The notes beneath the pieces are model-generated. The model was not told the origin of the DNA. It ran no database searches and was given only the letters and a program-made list of their open reading frames with translations. DNA of 22,385 nucleotides, from the NCBI GenBank assembly GCA_934749845.1, contig CAKVHQ010000013.1, forward strand, positions 1 through 22,385. The letters are read 5' to 3'. This document shows positions 14,401-22,180 of the stretch, piece after piece. This DNA comes from an uncultured Clostridia bacterium. GTDB lineage: Bacteria > Bacillota > Clostridia > Christensenellales > UBA1242. Made by a program: the position numbers and the translations under genes. Every line of letters starts with the position of its first letter. Position 1 is the first letter of the stretch.

Positions 14401-15568
14401 CATTGGTATCCCGAAAACTGAGGTCAAGAATATCTTCCAGAGTTTCTTCCGTGCTTCCAATGCGGTCAACTCTCATGAGATGGGCAGTGGCTTGGGCTTG
14501 ATGCTCACTCGCCAGCTAGTGCAGAAATTGGGAGGAAAGTTAACGTTCGAGAGCGAGGAAGGCAAGGGAACTACTTTCTTGATTGTATTGCCTGATAACG
14601 GAAATGTTGATGTTTCCGTTTCTTCCAAGCCAGCAAGTCTGCCAGAAACTTCCGATAACTCCGTGTCTGCCGATGAAAAAATAAAATCAAAGGAATCACT
14701 TAAGGACACGCTCCTTTTTGTCGATGACAACGAAGACCTCCGCCAATACATCCGTATGGCTTTCGCCGACCAATACCATGTGGTGGATGTGGAGAGTGGC
14801 GAGGCTGCCTTGAAGTATCTGTCTGAGAATGGTGAGTGTGACATCGTGGTATCCGATGTGATGATGCCGGGTATGCAGGGTGACGAACTCTGCCGTCGCA
14901 TCAAGGAAAACAAGGAGACCAGTTGGCTGCCTGTCATCCTCCTGACGGCGAAGGCTGGTCGCGACTTTATGATAGAAGGTCTAGACCTTGGAGCAGACGA
15001 TTACATAGCCAAACCATTCGACTCTGCCATCCTTGCCAGCAAGATTGCGAGCATGTTGAAGAACCGCCGCCGTCTGAGTCAATACTATATGGAGCAAAGT
15101 CTCGCCATCGTCAGAGGAGAGGACTCTGGGCAATCGTCTCAAAAGAGCCTGTTGCCAAGCGAACCTTCCGGGTCATCTGTGCCTTCCGATGAAATGAATA
15201 AATCATCTGATGAAACGAATAAATCATCTGATGAAAAAGAACCGGATTTGGATTCGATAGACCAGGCTTTCGTTGAGAAAGCAACCCGTCTCGTCCTCGA
15301 TAACCTGAGTGACACCGGCTTCACCATCGACCTCCTTTGCCGGGAGATGGCGATGAGCCGTACCCTCTTTTATGGCAAGTTGAAGACTCTGACGGGGCAA
15401 GGACCGCAAGACTTCATGCGACTCATCCGTTTGGAGCAGGCAGCCCAGTATCTGAAGCAAGGCGATAGCGTCTTGGATGTCTCCGTGAAGACTGGATTTG
15501 TAAACGTAAAGTATTTCAGTACAGTCTTCAAGAAGCATTTCGGGGTGTCACCGAGTAAGTATGAATAA
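11417..15568 (+). CDS. Hybrid two-component system sensor/AraC-type regulator (HTCS)
   Basis: A 1383-residue single-protein sensor and regulator of the adjacent PUL. In order: signal peptide (about 1-31, ending LHAQ); a periplasmic two-component propeller with repeats such as 'DGAMWISTKRGVDRYN', 'GDLWMGSYSGGVDM' and 'GGLWIGCLDGDLV'; a Y_Y_Y-type beta domain (about 690-790); one membrane segment (about 805-825); HisKA with phospho-acceptor His847 in 'NTAHNIRTPLSLV'; HATPase with N-box 'FENLLSNAVKYT', DTGIGIP and GSGLGL; receiver with phospho-acceptor Asp1147 in 'VVSDVMMPG' and Lys in 'AKPFD'; a polar linker with tandem repeats; and a C-terminal AraC/XylS DNA-binding domain (about 1285-1383). 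I start at ATG 11417 because it gives a normal signal peptide; ATG 11387 would add ten hydrophobic residues. The residue after the catalytic His is Asn where Glu or Asp is usual. The ligand is expected to be an oligosaccharide from the PUL's glycan. Confidence 0.95.
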   Translation: MKNKGLSYFLRLQVAFLWLLCVVQCSQLHAQEHLTRNMLMLSNLNTDNGLSSARVYSIVEAEDGAMWISTKRGVDRYNGQQVRNYTLATDMQFSDACGRNIKLAKDSQQHIYAYDNKGKIYIYNKVKDTFQLQVNLLNVLGGSVVLNDLLVDDKGCFWMALDRGVYMMAPQSIAGSKDQTAPSSPNKGKYILKNTYVNHIRFIGKQLLIGSPSGVFAYSPNAAQPRLLLRGYSVLSSYHDVKAHQIWLGTFHRGILLLDDRTWKPLSSLTQFSSLSDIPLIPVRSIIPYDAATILMAVDGAGVYAYDKKTYKTNLLLNTDGRPENVLHGNGVYALCKDHLGDLWMGSYSGGVDMAIPMEHTLEFVRHEYLNSQSLINNGVNDVMQSVDAQGCNSKIWYATDKGVSIYDEQTHQWHHALYNKVVLTLCQTADGKVLAGTYGDGIFLVHADGSSSRAYSVSNGKLKTDYVYSIFKDSEGGLWIGCLDGDLVHIPSSLEKNGNVDNSVNYLPINEVQSIVESPDKKSIAVGTTHGCYRIDKRNLRVSRFFYPSEFPTFDYNFFVNAMAFQDAWHIWIATDGGGLYLYDWHKHQLKNYTTSESLPSNTVYALIKTPIGKVWMSTDKGLAFIDHGKVTNLNFFKGLEREYRRMAVVRTQDGRMIFGSSEGAVVLASKFAKGLNYKAPLRITGVEVEGKTFDEADRQEDWHAELFEMLQEGKMSFSHDEKTIIVHFESINYPYQHDIQYQYYLEGYDHQWSVPSAYQQVRFANLPPGSYTLHVKAMGRSNGRILGESTLRIHIAQPWWNSWWAWIVYLCILGAIVYFGWDYYRERLHRKYYDEKINFFVNTAHNIRTPLSLVLAPLADLAKDTTLSDKSRKFLEMALRNGDKLLRMVTELLDFQKIAVAKTQVHLQNVELSVLLRQQVDKFQMSAREKHISLRLATCGQHTFSTDLSMMDLIFENLLSNAVKYTQVGGTITVSASLDEVARQICIQVSDTGIGIPKTEVKNIFQSFFRASNAVNSHEMGSGLGLMLTRQLVQKLGGKLTFESEEGKGTTFLIVLPDNGNVDVSVSSKPASLPETSDNSVSADEKIKSKESLKDTLLFVDDNEDLRQYIRMAFADQYHVVDVESGEAALKYLSENGECDIVVSDVMMPGMQGDELCRRIKENKETSWLPVILLTAKAGRDFMIEGLDLGADDYIAKPFDSAILASKIASMLKNRRRLSQYYMEQSLAIVRGEDSGQSSQKSLLPSEPSGSSVPSDEMNKSSDETNKSSDEKEPDLDSIDQAFVEKATRLVLDNLSDTGFTIDLLCREMAMSRTLFYGKLKTLTGQGPQDFMRLIRLEQAAQYLKQGDSVLDVSVKTGFVNVKYFSTVFKKHFGVSPSKYE
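15188..15237 (+). repeat. 21-bp tandem repeat in the HTCS receiver-AraC linker
   Basis: Units 15188-15208 and 15209-15229 differ by one base, and a partial third unit follows. They encode DEMNKSS-DETNKSS-DEK. The unit is a multiple of three, so copy-number change alters linker length only. Confidence 0.85.
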
Positions 15569-15643
15569 AATGAGCAATGTAAATTGTGGGTAAAGAAAGA
15601 TGGATTGTTACTGATTGATATTCAATTGGTTATATATAAATGT

Positions 15644-15686
15644 AAGGTTTCAGACCTGGCGATAAGTCAGATTTGAAACCTTTTTT
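15644..15686 (+). terminator. Rho-independent terminator after the HTCS gene
   Basis: A 9-bp stem, AAGGTTTCA (15644-15652) with TGAAACCTT (15674-15682), is followed by a T-run through 15686. It lies 76 bases after the HTCS stop and separates the regulator from the PUL operon. The bases between the stop and the stem show nothing recognisable. Confidence 0.85.
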
Positions 15687-15721
15687 GTTTGCATTCTAAC
15701 CTGGTTTTTCTCCCTTTTCTG

Positions 15722-15729
15722 TACTTTTG
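15722..15729 (+). promoter_or_regulatory. Putative -7 box of the PUL operon (GH5-susC-susD)
   Basis: TACTTTTG matches TAnnTTTG and lies 80 bases upstream of the GH5 ATG. A -33 TTTG is missing at the right distance, which fits a promoter that needs the HTCS as activator. The window 15687-15721 is therefore the best place to look for the HTCS binding site. Confidence 0.5.
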
Positions 15730-15808
15730 CAGTCGAGTTCTAACAACTCGCAATGAATAAACAATGAAGCATAAACAGCAACTATAAACTAGGTTTAAAA
15801 ATTTAATA

Positions 15809-17023
15809 ATGAAAAGGAACTTTTTGAAAATCTGCTTGCTATTCGCAAGTATGTTTACTGCATTTTCTTGCAGTGCCAGTCCTTCGGTGGTGGATACGCC
15901 TGATACAAGCGAACCGATTCCTACCGCCCAGCAATGGAACAAGGATGTAGTAGGTTGGAATCTCGGCAATGAATTCGAGTGTTCAGCTCCAGGACAGAAT
16001 GGTGAGTCGATGCAGATTGGCAACCCTGATGGTTCCATCCATGCAGAGACAGCTTGGGGCAATCCCGTTGTCACCAGGAAGATGATACAAGCCGTGAAGA
16101 AGGCAGGTTTCAATGCCGTTCGTATTCCTATCCGTTGGCAGTGCCACATTACCAATGCTCAGGCGATGAGCATCGACAAGGCTTGGATTGCCCGTATCAA
16201 GGAGGTAGTGGGCTGGTGTCTCGACAACGATTTGAAGGTTATCATCAATACGCATCATGATAAGTGGCTCGAAGGTCGTCCTACCTATCAATATAAGGAT
16301 GAAAACTGCCAGAAGCTTGCGCTCCTCTGGATGAATATCGCCTCTGAGTTTGCCAATTATGACAGTCGCTTGGCTTTCGCCGGTACCAATGAGGTTCACA
16401 TCAGGGACAACTGGGGCAAGCCTACTGCCGAGAACCTCGAAGTGCAGAATGCTTACAATCAGATATTCGTGGATATGGTTCGTGCCACAGGCGGCAACAA
16501 TGCCAAGCGCCACCTCATCTTACAGACTTACGTTTGCAACCCTTGGTTTGGCATCGAGAATGGAGATTTCATCATTCCGAAGGATGCCGAAGGCAATGGC
16601 AACAACTATATGAGTGTGGAATTCCACTACTATCAGCCATGGAGCTATGCCGGTGATTGCACCTACGATTACTGGGGTGATGCCTACAGGAATGCTGGCA
16701 AGATACCTGCTGAAAACGAGAAGACGATGACGGACTTCTTTGATAAGGTGGTGAATACCTGGAGTAACAAAGGACTGGGTATAGTAATAGGAGAGTGGGG
16801 AGTAACCGACCATTATAAGTCAAACTCTGAGAAAGTGCATGAAAACATAACCTACTACTGTAAGTTCTTGACTACGGAGGCTCGCAAACGAGGTTTCTCC
16901 ACTTTCGTTTGGGACAACAACCACTTCGGCAACGGCTCTGAGAAGTATGGCATCTTCGACCGTTTCAAGAGTATGAAGGTGAATGCTCCTTGGATTCTTG
17001 AAGGAATCTTTGGGAAGAAATAA
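15809..17023 (+). CDS. Glycoside hydrolase family 5 lipoprotein (endo-beta-glycanase)
   Basis: A 404-residue retaining beta-glycanase. A lipoprotein signal ends FSC (Cys21). GH5 landmarks in order: 'GWNLGNEFE' (about 50), 'VRIPIRW' with the conserved Arg (about 106), 'INTHHDKW' (about 146), acid/base Glu195 in 'FAGTNEVH', 'VEFHYYQPW' (about 270), nucleophile Glu329 in 'VIGEWGV' and 'FVWDNN' near the C-terminus. The 'WNLGN' and 'GEWG' motifs are like cellulase-type GH5 (subfamily 4-like), but the subfamily is not certain. Substrate candidates are beta-1,4-glucan, mixed-linkage glucan, xyloglucan or mannan. No carbohydrate-binding module is seen. It is the first gene of the PUL operon, 32 bases before susC. 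After Cys21 there is no early acidic cluster, unlike the neighbouring lipoproteins. Confidence 0.92.
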   Translation: MKRNFLKICLLFASMFTAFSCSASPSVVDTPDTSEPIPTAQQWNKDVVGWNLGNEFECSAPGQNGESMQIGNPDGSIHAETAWGNPVVTRKMIQAVKKAGFNAVRIPIRWQCHITNAQAMSIDKAWIARIKEVVGWCLDNDLKVIINTHHDKWLEGRPTYQYKDENCQKLALLWMNIASEFANYDSRLAFAGTNEVHIRDNWGKPTAENLEVQNAYNQIFVDMVRATGGNNAKRHLILQTYVCNPWFGIENGDFIIPKDAEGNGNNYMSVEFHYYQPWSYAGDCTYDYWGDAYRNAGKIPAENEKTMTDFFDKVVNTWSNKGLGIVIGEWGVTDHYKSNSEKVHENITYYCKFLTTEARKRGFSTFVWDNNHFGNGSEKYGIFDRFKSMKVNAPWILEGIFGKK

Positions 17024-17055
17024 GTAATTATTAAACTAAAAACAAAATATCAATT

Positions 17056-20000
17056 ATGAGAAAGAAAACTATGTTTCTCGGCCTGCTCGGTGCAGGTTTG
17101 ATGTGGATGCCTACTTCTGTCATCCTCGCTGCCCAGATGAACAATGCTGCGATGAGCGTTCAGCAGAACCAAGGCATCAAGGGTACAGTGGTGGATGCCA
17201 CTGGCGAAACCTTGATTGGCGCTAGCGTGAAGGTGGCTGGTACAACCAACGGTGCCGTTACCGATCTGGATGGTAACTTTATCTTGAATTGCAAGCCTGG
17301 AGCTACGCTCGAAGTGAGCTACGTCGGTTACAAGACGATGACCGTGAAAGCTGCTAATGGCATGAAAATCACGATGCAGGAAGATGGTAAGGCCTTGAAT
17401 GAGGTAGTTGTGACCGCCCTCGGCATCAAACGAGACCGCAAGGCCCTCGGCTATGGTTTGGAGGAAGTGAAGGGTGAAGAACTCACCAAGGCGAAGGAAA
17501 CCAACGTCATCAACTCTCTTTCTGGTAAGGTGGCTGGTCTTGTGGTGCAGAACACCGCTGGCGGTGCTTCTGGTTCTACCCGTGTACTCCTTCGTGGTAA
17601 TACGGAAATGGCAGGCAACAACCAGCCTCTCTACGTGGTGGATGGTGTGCCTTTGGATAATACAAACTTTGGCAGTGCTGGCGAAGGTGGCGGTTATGAC
17701 CTCGGTGATGGTATCTCTGCCATCAACCCTGACGACATCGAGACGATGACCGTATTGAAAGGTCCTGCTGCCTCTGCCCTCTATGGTAGCCGTGCTTCCC
17801 ATGGTGTTATCTTGATTACGACCAAGAAGGCGGAGAAGGATAAGATTTCCGTGGAGTACAATGGTTCTTATACGGTCGATACCCAGTTGGCTAAGTGGGA
17901 CGATATCCAGGAGATATATGGCGCTGGTTACAATGGCGAGCTGCCTACATCCAGCACCTCTGGTACCAATGCCAGTTGGGGACCTAAGGCCGATGACTTC
18001 ATGTTCAAGTATTTCGATGGCGAGGAACGTCCATTCATGATGCATCCTAACAATGCTTCTGATTTCTTCCGTACAGGTTTCACCACCCAGAACTCTGCCA
18101 TCCTCTCTGTGAATTCCGGTAAGACGGGTATGCGTTTCTCAGTTACCGATATGCGCAACAAGGACATCCTGCCTAACACCAATATGAGTCGTGACAACTT
18201 CAACCTCCGTGTAAATACCTCAGCAGGTCCTGTTGACTTCGACTTCACCGCCAACTATACCCGTGAGAAGGTGAAGAACCGTCCTGCCCTTGGCGATTCC
18301 CAGAGCAACGTGGGTAAGAACCTCATGACCCTGGCGGGTACCTACGACCAGGCTTGGCTGAAGCACTATGAGGATGCCGACGGCAACTACTCCAACTGGA
18401 ATGGTAACGACCAGTATAACAAGAACCCATACTGGGATCTCTATAAGAACAGCAATACATCCGACAAGGACGTGTTCCGTTTTACGGGTAAGGCTATCTG
18501 GAACATCGACAAGCACCTCAAGTTGCAGGGTACCATCGGTACCGACATCAACAGCATGAACTTCGAGGACTTCATCGCCAAGACAACTCCAGGAACTCCT
18601 GCCGGAAAGCTTACCGACCAAATCTTCAACAACCGCACACTCAACGCCGAGATACTTGCCCTCTACAACAACTCATGGGGCGACTTCGATGTCAACGCTA
18701 CTGCTGGCGGCAATATCTTCAAGGTAAATAACAAAACTACTACAAATATAGGTCTCAACCAGCAGATGAACGGCATCATTAATATCATGAACTATCAGGA
18801 GCAGAATACTCGTGAGAGTATGTACAAGAAACAGATCAGCTCTCTCTATGCCAGCGCGAGTCTCGGCTACAAGCATACTTACTATCTGGAGGGAACCATC
18901 CGTGGAGATAAGTCTTCTACGCTCCCTTCGGGCAACAATACATATATATATCCTTCTGTATCTGGTAGCTTGGTTTTCTCTGAGTTTATCAAGAACAAGA
19001 AGTTCATCAATTACGGTAAGATTCGTGCATCTTGGGCACAGGTAGGTAGCGATACCGATCCATACCAGTTGGCACTCAACTACACTACGGGCAAGTACAG
19101 CTACTCGGGTTACACCATCGGTATGATAGCCAACTCAACCCAGCCAAACAAGGACTTGAAGCCTACTATGACAGGTTCTTACGAGGTAGGTTTGGAGATG
19201 AAGTTCCTCAACGGACGCTTGGGCTTGGATGCCACCTATTACAACCAGAACTCCAAGGACCAGATTTTGAGCTTGGCTTCAACCACCACCTCTGGCTATG
19301 CTTATCGCCTTATCAATGCCGGTGAGATTCAGAACCAGGGTGTCGAGATTGCCCTCAATGCCCGTGCCTTGCAGATCAAGGATTTCGCTTGGGACTTGGG
19401 TGTCAACTTCTCGAAGAATACCAACAAGGTGAAGTCGCTCACCGATGGTATGGACTATTTCGAGTTGGCGAAGGCATACTGGTGCGGTGTTTCTGTAGGT
19501 GCTAAGGTAGGAGAGAACTATGGAGCTATCCGTGGTCACGACTTCCTCTACAACGACAAGGGACAGATGGTTATCGATGCAGCTACGGGTCTTCCAAAGG
19601 TTGACCAGGAAATCAAGACCATCGGCAACTCTTCTTGGGACTGGACAGGTGGTTTCTACTCAACCTTTACCTATAAGAACTTCCGCCTCTCTGCTGCATT
19701 CGATGTGAAGGTAGGTGCCGACATCTACTCTATGTCCATGCGTTCCGCATATCAGACAGGTAAGGCAAAGGGAACATTGGCAGGCCGTGAGGAGTGGTAC
19801 ACTTCCGAGGAGGCTCGCAAGGCTTCGGGTATGGATCTTGCCGCATGGCGTGAGACAGGTAACTGCAAGGGATTTGTCGTAGAGGGTGTCATCGACAATG
19901 GCGACGGTACTTATCGCAAGAACGACATCGCCGTGAACCCTGAGGATTACTGGAAGCATGTGGCAAATGGCGTACAGAGTGCCTTCGTTTACGACAACTC

Positions 20001-20232
20001 CTACGTGAAGTGCCGTGAGATTACTTTCGGCTATACCTTCCCAGAGAGCATCCTGGGCAAGTATGTCAAGGGCTTGACCGTATCCTTCGTGGCACGTAAC
20101 CCATTCATCGTTTGGAAGAACATTCCTAACATCGACCCAGACTCCAGCTACAACACCTCAGGTCTCGGTCTGGAATATGGTTCCCTGCCATCTCGCAAGA
20201 GTTATGGTTTGAACGTGAACGTAAAGTTCTAA
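17056..20232 (+). CDS. SusC/RagA family TonB-dependent outer-membrane transporter
   Basis: 1058 residues, normal for SusC-like proteins. Signal peptide about 1-26 (ending LAAQ); a carboxypeptidase regulatory-like domain (about 40-112: 'GIKGTVVDATGETLIGASV', 'GAVTDLDGNFIL', 'VSYVGYKTM'); a TonB-box-like 'LNEVVVTALGI' (about 114-124); a plug with 'YVVDGVPLDN', 'INPDDIETMTVLKGPAASALYG' and 'GVILITTKK' (to about 255); then a beta-barrel ending in the terminal Phe ('LNVNVKF'). It imports oligosaccharides into the periplasm with TonB energy, as a complex with the SusD-like lipoprotein encoded next. The substrate should match the GH5 in the operon. Confidence 0.97.
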   Translation: MRKKTMFLGLLGAGLMWMPTSVILAAQMNNAAMSVQQNQGIKGTVVDATGETLIGASVKVAGTTNGAVTDLDGNFILNCKPGATLEVSYVGYKTMTVKAANGMKITMQEDGKALNEVVVTALGIKRDRKALGYGLEEVKGEELTKAKETNVINSLSGKVAGLVVQNTAGGASGSTRVLLRGNTEMAGNNQPLYVVDGVPLDNTNFGSAGEGGGYDLGDGISAINPDDIETMTVLKGPAASALYGSRASHGVILITTKKAEKDKISVEYNGSYTVDTQLAKWDDIQEIYGAGYNGELPTSSTSGTNASWGPKADDFMFKYFDGEERPFMMHPNNASDFFRTGFTTQNSAILSVNSGKTGMRFSVTDMRNKDILPNTNMSRDNFNLRVNTSAGPVDFDFTANYTREKVKNRPALGDSQSNVGKNLMTLAGTYDQAWLKHYEDADGNYSNWNGNDQYNKNPYWDLYKNSNTSDKDVFRFTGKAIWNIDKHLKLQGTIGTDINSMNFEDFIAKTTPGTPAGKLTDQIFNNRTLNAEILALYNNSWGDFDVNATAGGNIFKVNNKTTTNIGLNQQMNGIINIMNYQEQNTRESMYKKQISSLYASASLGYKHTYYLEGTIRGDKSSTLPSGNNTYIYPSVSGSLVFSEFIKNKKFINYGKIRASWAQVGSDTDPYQLALNYTTGKYSYSGYTIGMIANSTQPNKDLKPTMTGSYEVGLEMKFLNGRLGLDATYYNQNSKDQILSLASTTTSGYAYRLINAGEIQNQGVEIALNARALQIKDFAWDLGVNFSKNTNKVKSLTDGMDYFELAKAYWCGVSVGAKVGENYGAIRGHDFLYNDKGQMVIDAATGLPKVDQEIKTIGNSSWDWTGGFYSTFTYKNFRLSAAFDVKVGADIYSMSMRSAYQTGKAKGTLAGREEWYTSEEARKASGMDLAAWRETGNCKGFVVEGVIDNGDGTYRKNDIAVNPEDYWKHVANGVQSAFVYDNSYVKCREITFGYTFPESILGKYVKGLTVSFVARNPFIVWKNIPNIDPDSSYNTSGLGLEYGSLPSRKSYGLNVNVKF

Positions 20233-20238
20233 TATAAA

Positions 20239-20273
20239 GAAGTTAAAGAAGTTAAGGAGTTAAAGAAGTTAAG
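20239..20273 (+). repeat. 9-bp tandem repeat between susC and susD
   Basis: Units GAAGTTAAA, GAAGTTAAG, GAGTTAAA (one base short) and GAAGTTAAG start seven bases after the susC stop. They belong to the same GRAGTTAAR family as the in-frame repeat at 3363-3398. The remaining susC-susD gap (to 20334) is A/T-rich with no clear hairpin. Confidence 0.8.
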
Positions 20274-20334
20274 ACATTTGTTTTCTTATAAAAAATGTGC
20301 TAACGATAAAAACTCTTTCTAAAAAATAAATACA

Positions 20335-22110
20335 ATGAACAATATAATCAAGAAATATATAGGTAAGAGCTGCCTGATGATGGCTTTCGCCCTGATGGCG
20401 ACCGGCACTGCGATGACTTCTTGCTCAGATGATACCTTGAGCAACATCAATACCGACAAGACCAAGGTGAGCGAGCTCGACCCTAACGCACAGTTGACAA
20501 CAGCTTTGTTGCAGACTTACGGTGACTTCAGTTTGATGGATACCTACCGTAACTATATCTCAGGTTTTCCACAGTACTTTGCTGGTGGTTGGAACGTAAC
20601 CAACTATTCAGGTTCCAACTTCCGTGAGGACGACATCGCTCGTCGTGTCTGGGACCGTTACTATGAGGTCAGCATCAAGAACCTCGTGGATGCCATTCAC
20701 AATTCAGCAGACAAGGCAAACTTGAATGCGGCACTTCGTATCCATCGTGTCTATCTCACGGCAGTCTTGGCAGATACCTATGGCGACGTGCCTTGTCTGG
20801 AGGCTGGTCTGGGTTACATCTCAGGCATCTCCACCCCTAAGTATGATACCGTAGAGGAACTCTACAGCTGGTTCTTTGAGGAGCTTGACGCTTGCGAGAA
20901 GCAGCTTGGCACAGGCACCGACCGCATTTCAGGTGATGTCACCAGCATGGGTGGTGATGCCGCCCAGTGGAAGAAGTATGCCAATGCGCTCCGTATGCGC
21001 TATGCCATGCGCATTTCTGATGTGAATCCGCAGAAGGCAAAGGAAGAGTTTGAGAAGGCTGTAGCTGCCGGTGCTATCGCCAGTGCAGCAGATGATGCTT
21101 ACATCAGATATGCCGATTCTCCATTTACCTATTATGATGGAGCCAACGACTACGATTTCCGTACCAATGCCTTGGGAGAGATTCTCTATGGTCAGGATGC
21201 CACATCGCCTACCATGGTATGCTCTACCTTGTTCTATCAGTTGCAGAATACCAACGACCCTCGTCTCTATCGCATCTGCCGTCACTACTACAATATCAAG
21301 CGTAGTCAGGTAAAGCCAGACAAGGAGCAGAACATCGATTTGACCGATGATTTCCTGGCTTACTTCCAGAGCAAGAATCTCGGTGAGGAGCCTTGTAACC
21401 CTGGTGCTGCCTGGTACACAGACTGGATGAATCCAGCAACGATTGACGACCTTCCTACCTTGAAGAAGTATACAGAGATGGATGAGGGCACTTATGCCAA
21501 CTCTGATTATATAGCCCGAGCAGGTCGTCCTTGCCTAAACATCGACTTCGAGATGCCTTCTTGTCCTGGCGACTTGATGAGCTATGCCGAGGTGGAGTTC
21601 CTCAAGGCTGAGGCTGCAACCAAGGGTTGGAATGTAGGTGGTGGTGATGCTGAGAGCCACTATGAGGCTGGTGTTCGTGCCAGCATGGAGTTGCTCAACA
21701 ACTACTATCTTACATCCAATAAGATTTCTAAGGAAGAGATAGATGCGTTCATTACCAATAATCCGTTGGGTGACAATCCTAAGGAGACCATCAACACCCA
21801 GGCTTGGATTCTCCACATGATGAATCCTTCTGAGGGTTGGGCTAACATGCGCCGCTCAGACTATCCTGCCATCTTGAATCGTGATCGCTTGACCAAGAAT
21901 GGTTTTACTTACACAGATTCTAACTGGTCAATGCCTGTCCGCTTGCAGTATCCTGAGTTGGAAGGTCAGTACAACCATGCCAACTACAAGGCTGCCATCG
22001 ACCGCATGGGTGGTACCGACGACTGGCACAAGCGCCTCTGGTGGGACAAGGCTGATGTAAACCTTCAGCCAGACTTCAATCCTCCATTCGGAAAGGGATA
22101 CAGTGAGTAG
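20335..22110 (+). CDS. SusD/RagB-like surface glycan-binding lipoprotein
   Basis: 591 residues. A lipoprotein signal ends MTSC (Cys30), followed by SDD, an acidic stretch that fits surface export in Bacteroidetes. 'LSNINTDKTKVSELDPNAQLTTALLQ' and 'YAEVEFLKAEAATKGW' (SusD 'EV.FIKAEA' helix), together with 'ALRMRYAMRIS', place it in the SusD group, probably the SusD-like_2 branch (PF12771-type). It should form the lid of the SusC channel and bind the glycan at the surface. It follows susC by 102 bases. Confidence 0.95.
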   Translation: MNNIIKKYIGKSCLMMAFALMATGTAMTSCSDDTLSNINTDKTKVSELDPNAQLTTALLQTYGDFSLMDTYRNYISGFPQYFAGGWNVTNYSGSNFREDDIARRVWDRYYEVSIKNLVDAIHNSADKANLNAALRIHRVYLTAVLADTYGDVPCLEAGLGYISGISTPKYDTVEELYSWFFEELDACEKQLGTGTDRISGDVTSMGGDAAQWKKYANALRMRYAMRISDVNPQKAKEEFEKAVAAGAIASAADDAYIRYADSPFTYYDGANDYDFRTNALGEILYGQDATSPTMVCSTLFYQLQNTNDPRLYRICRHYYNIKRSQVKPDKEQNIDLTDDFLAYFQSKNLGEEPCNPGAAWYTDWMNPATIDDLPTLKKYTEMDEGTYANSDYIARAGRPCLNIDFEMPSCPGDLMSYAEVEFLKAEAATKGWNVGGGDAESHYEAGVRASMELLNNYYLTSNKISKEEIDAFITNNPLGDNPKETINTQAWILHMMNPSEGWANMRRSDYPAILNRDRLTKNGFTYTDSNWSMPVRLQYPELEGQYNHANYKAAIDRMGGTDDWHKRLWWDKADVNLQPDFNPPFGKGYSE

Positions 22111-22123
22111 TGTTTAATGCTTC

Positions 22124-22151
22124 ATGTTAAATGTTAAGTGTTAAATGTTAA
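22124..22151 (+). repeat. 7-bp tandem repeat after susD
   Basis: Four units read ATGTTAA, ATGTTAA, GTGTTAA and ATGTTAA, between the susD stop (22110) and the next gene (22181). They share GTTAA with the 9-bp units found elsewhere in the window. Confidence 0.8.
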
Positions 22152-22180
22152 GTTTTATAGGACAATAAATAGAATAATTA

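Noticed and set aside
17050..18045. 331-codon open frame on the minus strand inside susC
   Set aside because: It is fully antisense to the clear SusC N-terminal and plug coding sequence. Its His/Arg-rich translation is typical of a shadow frame.
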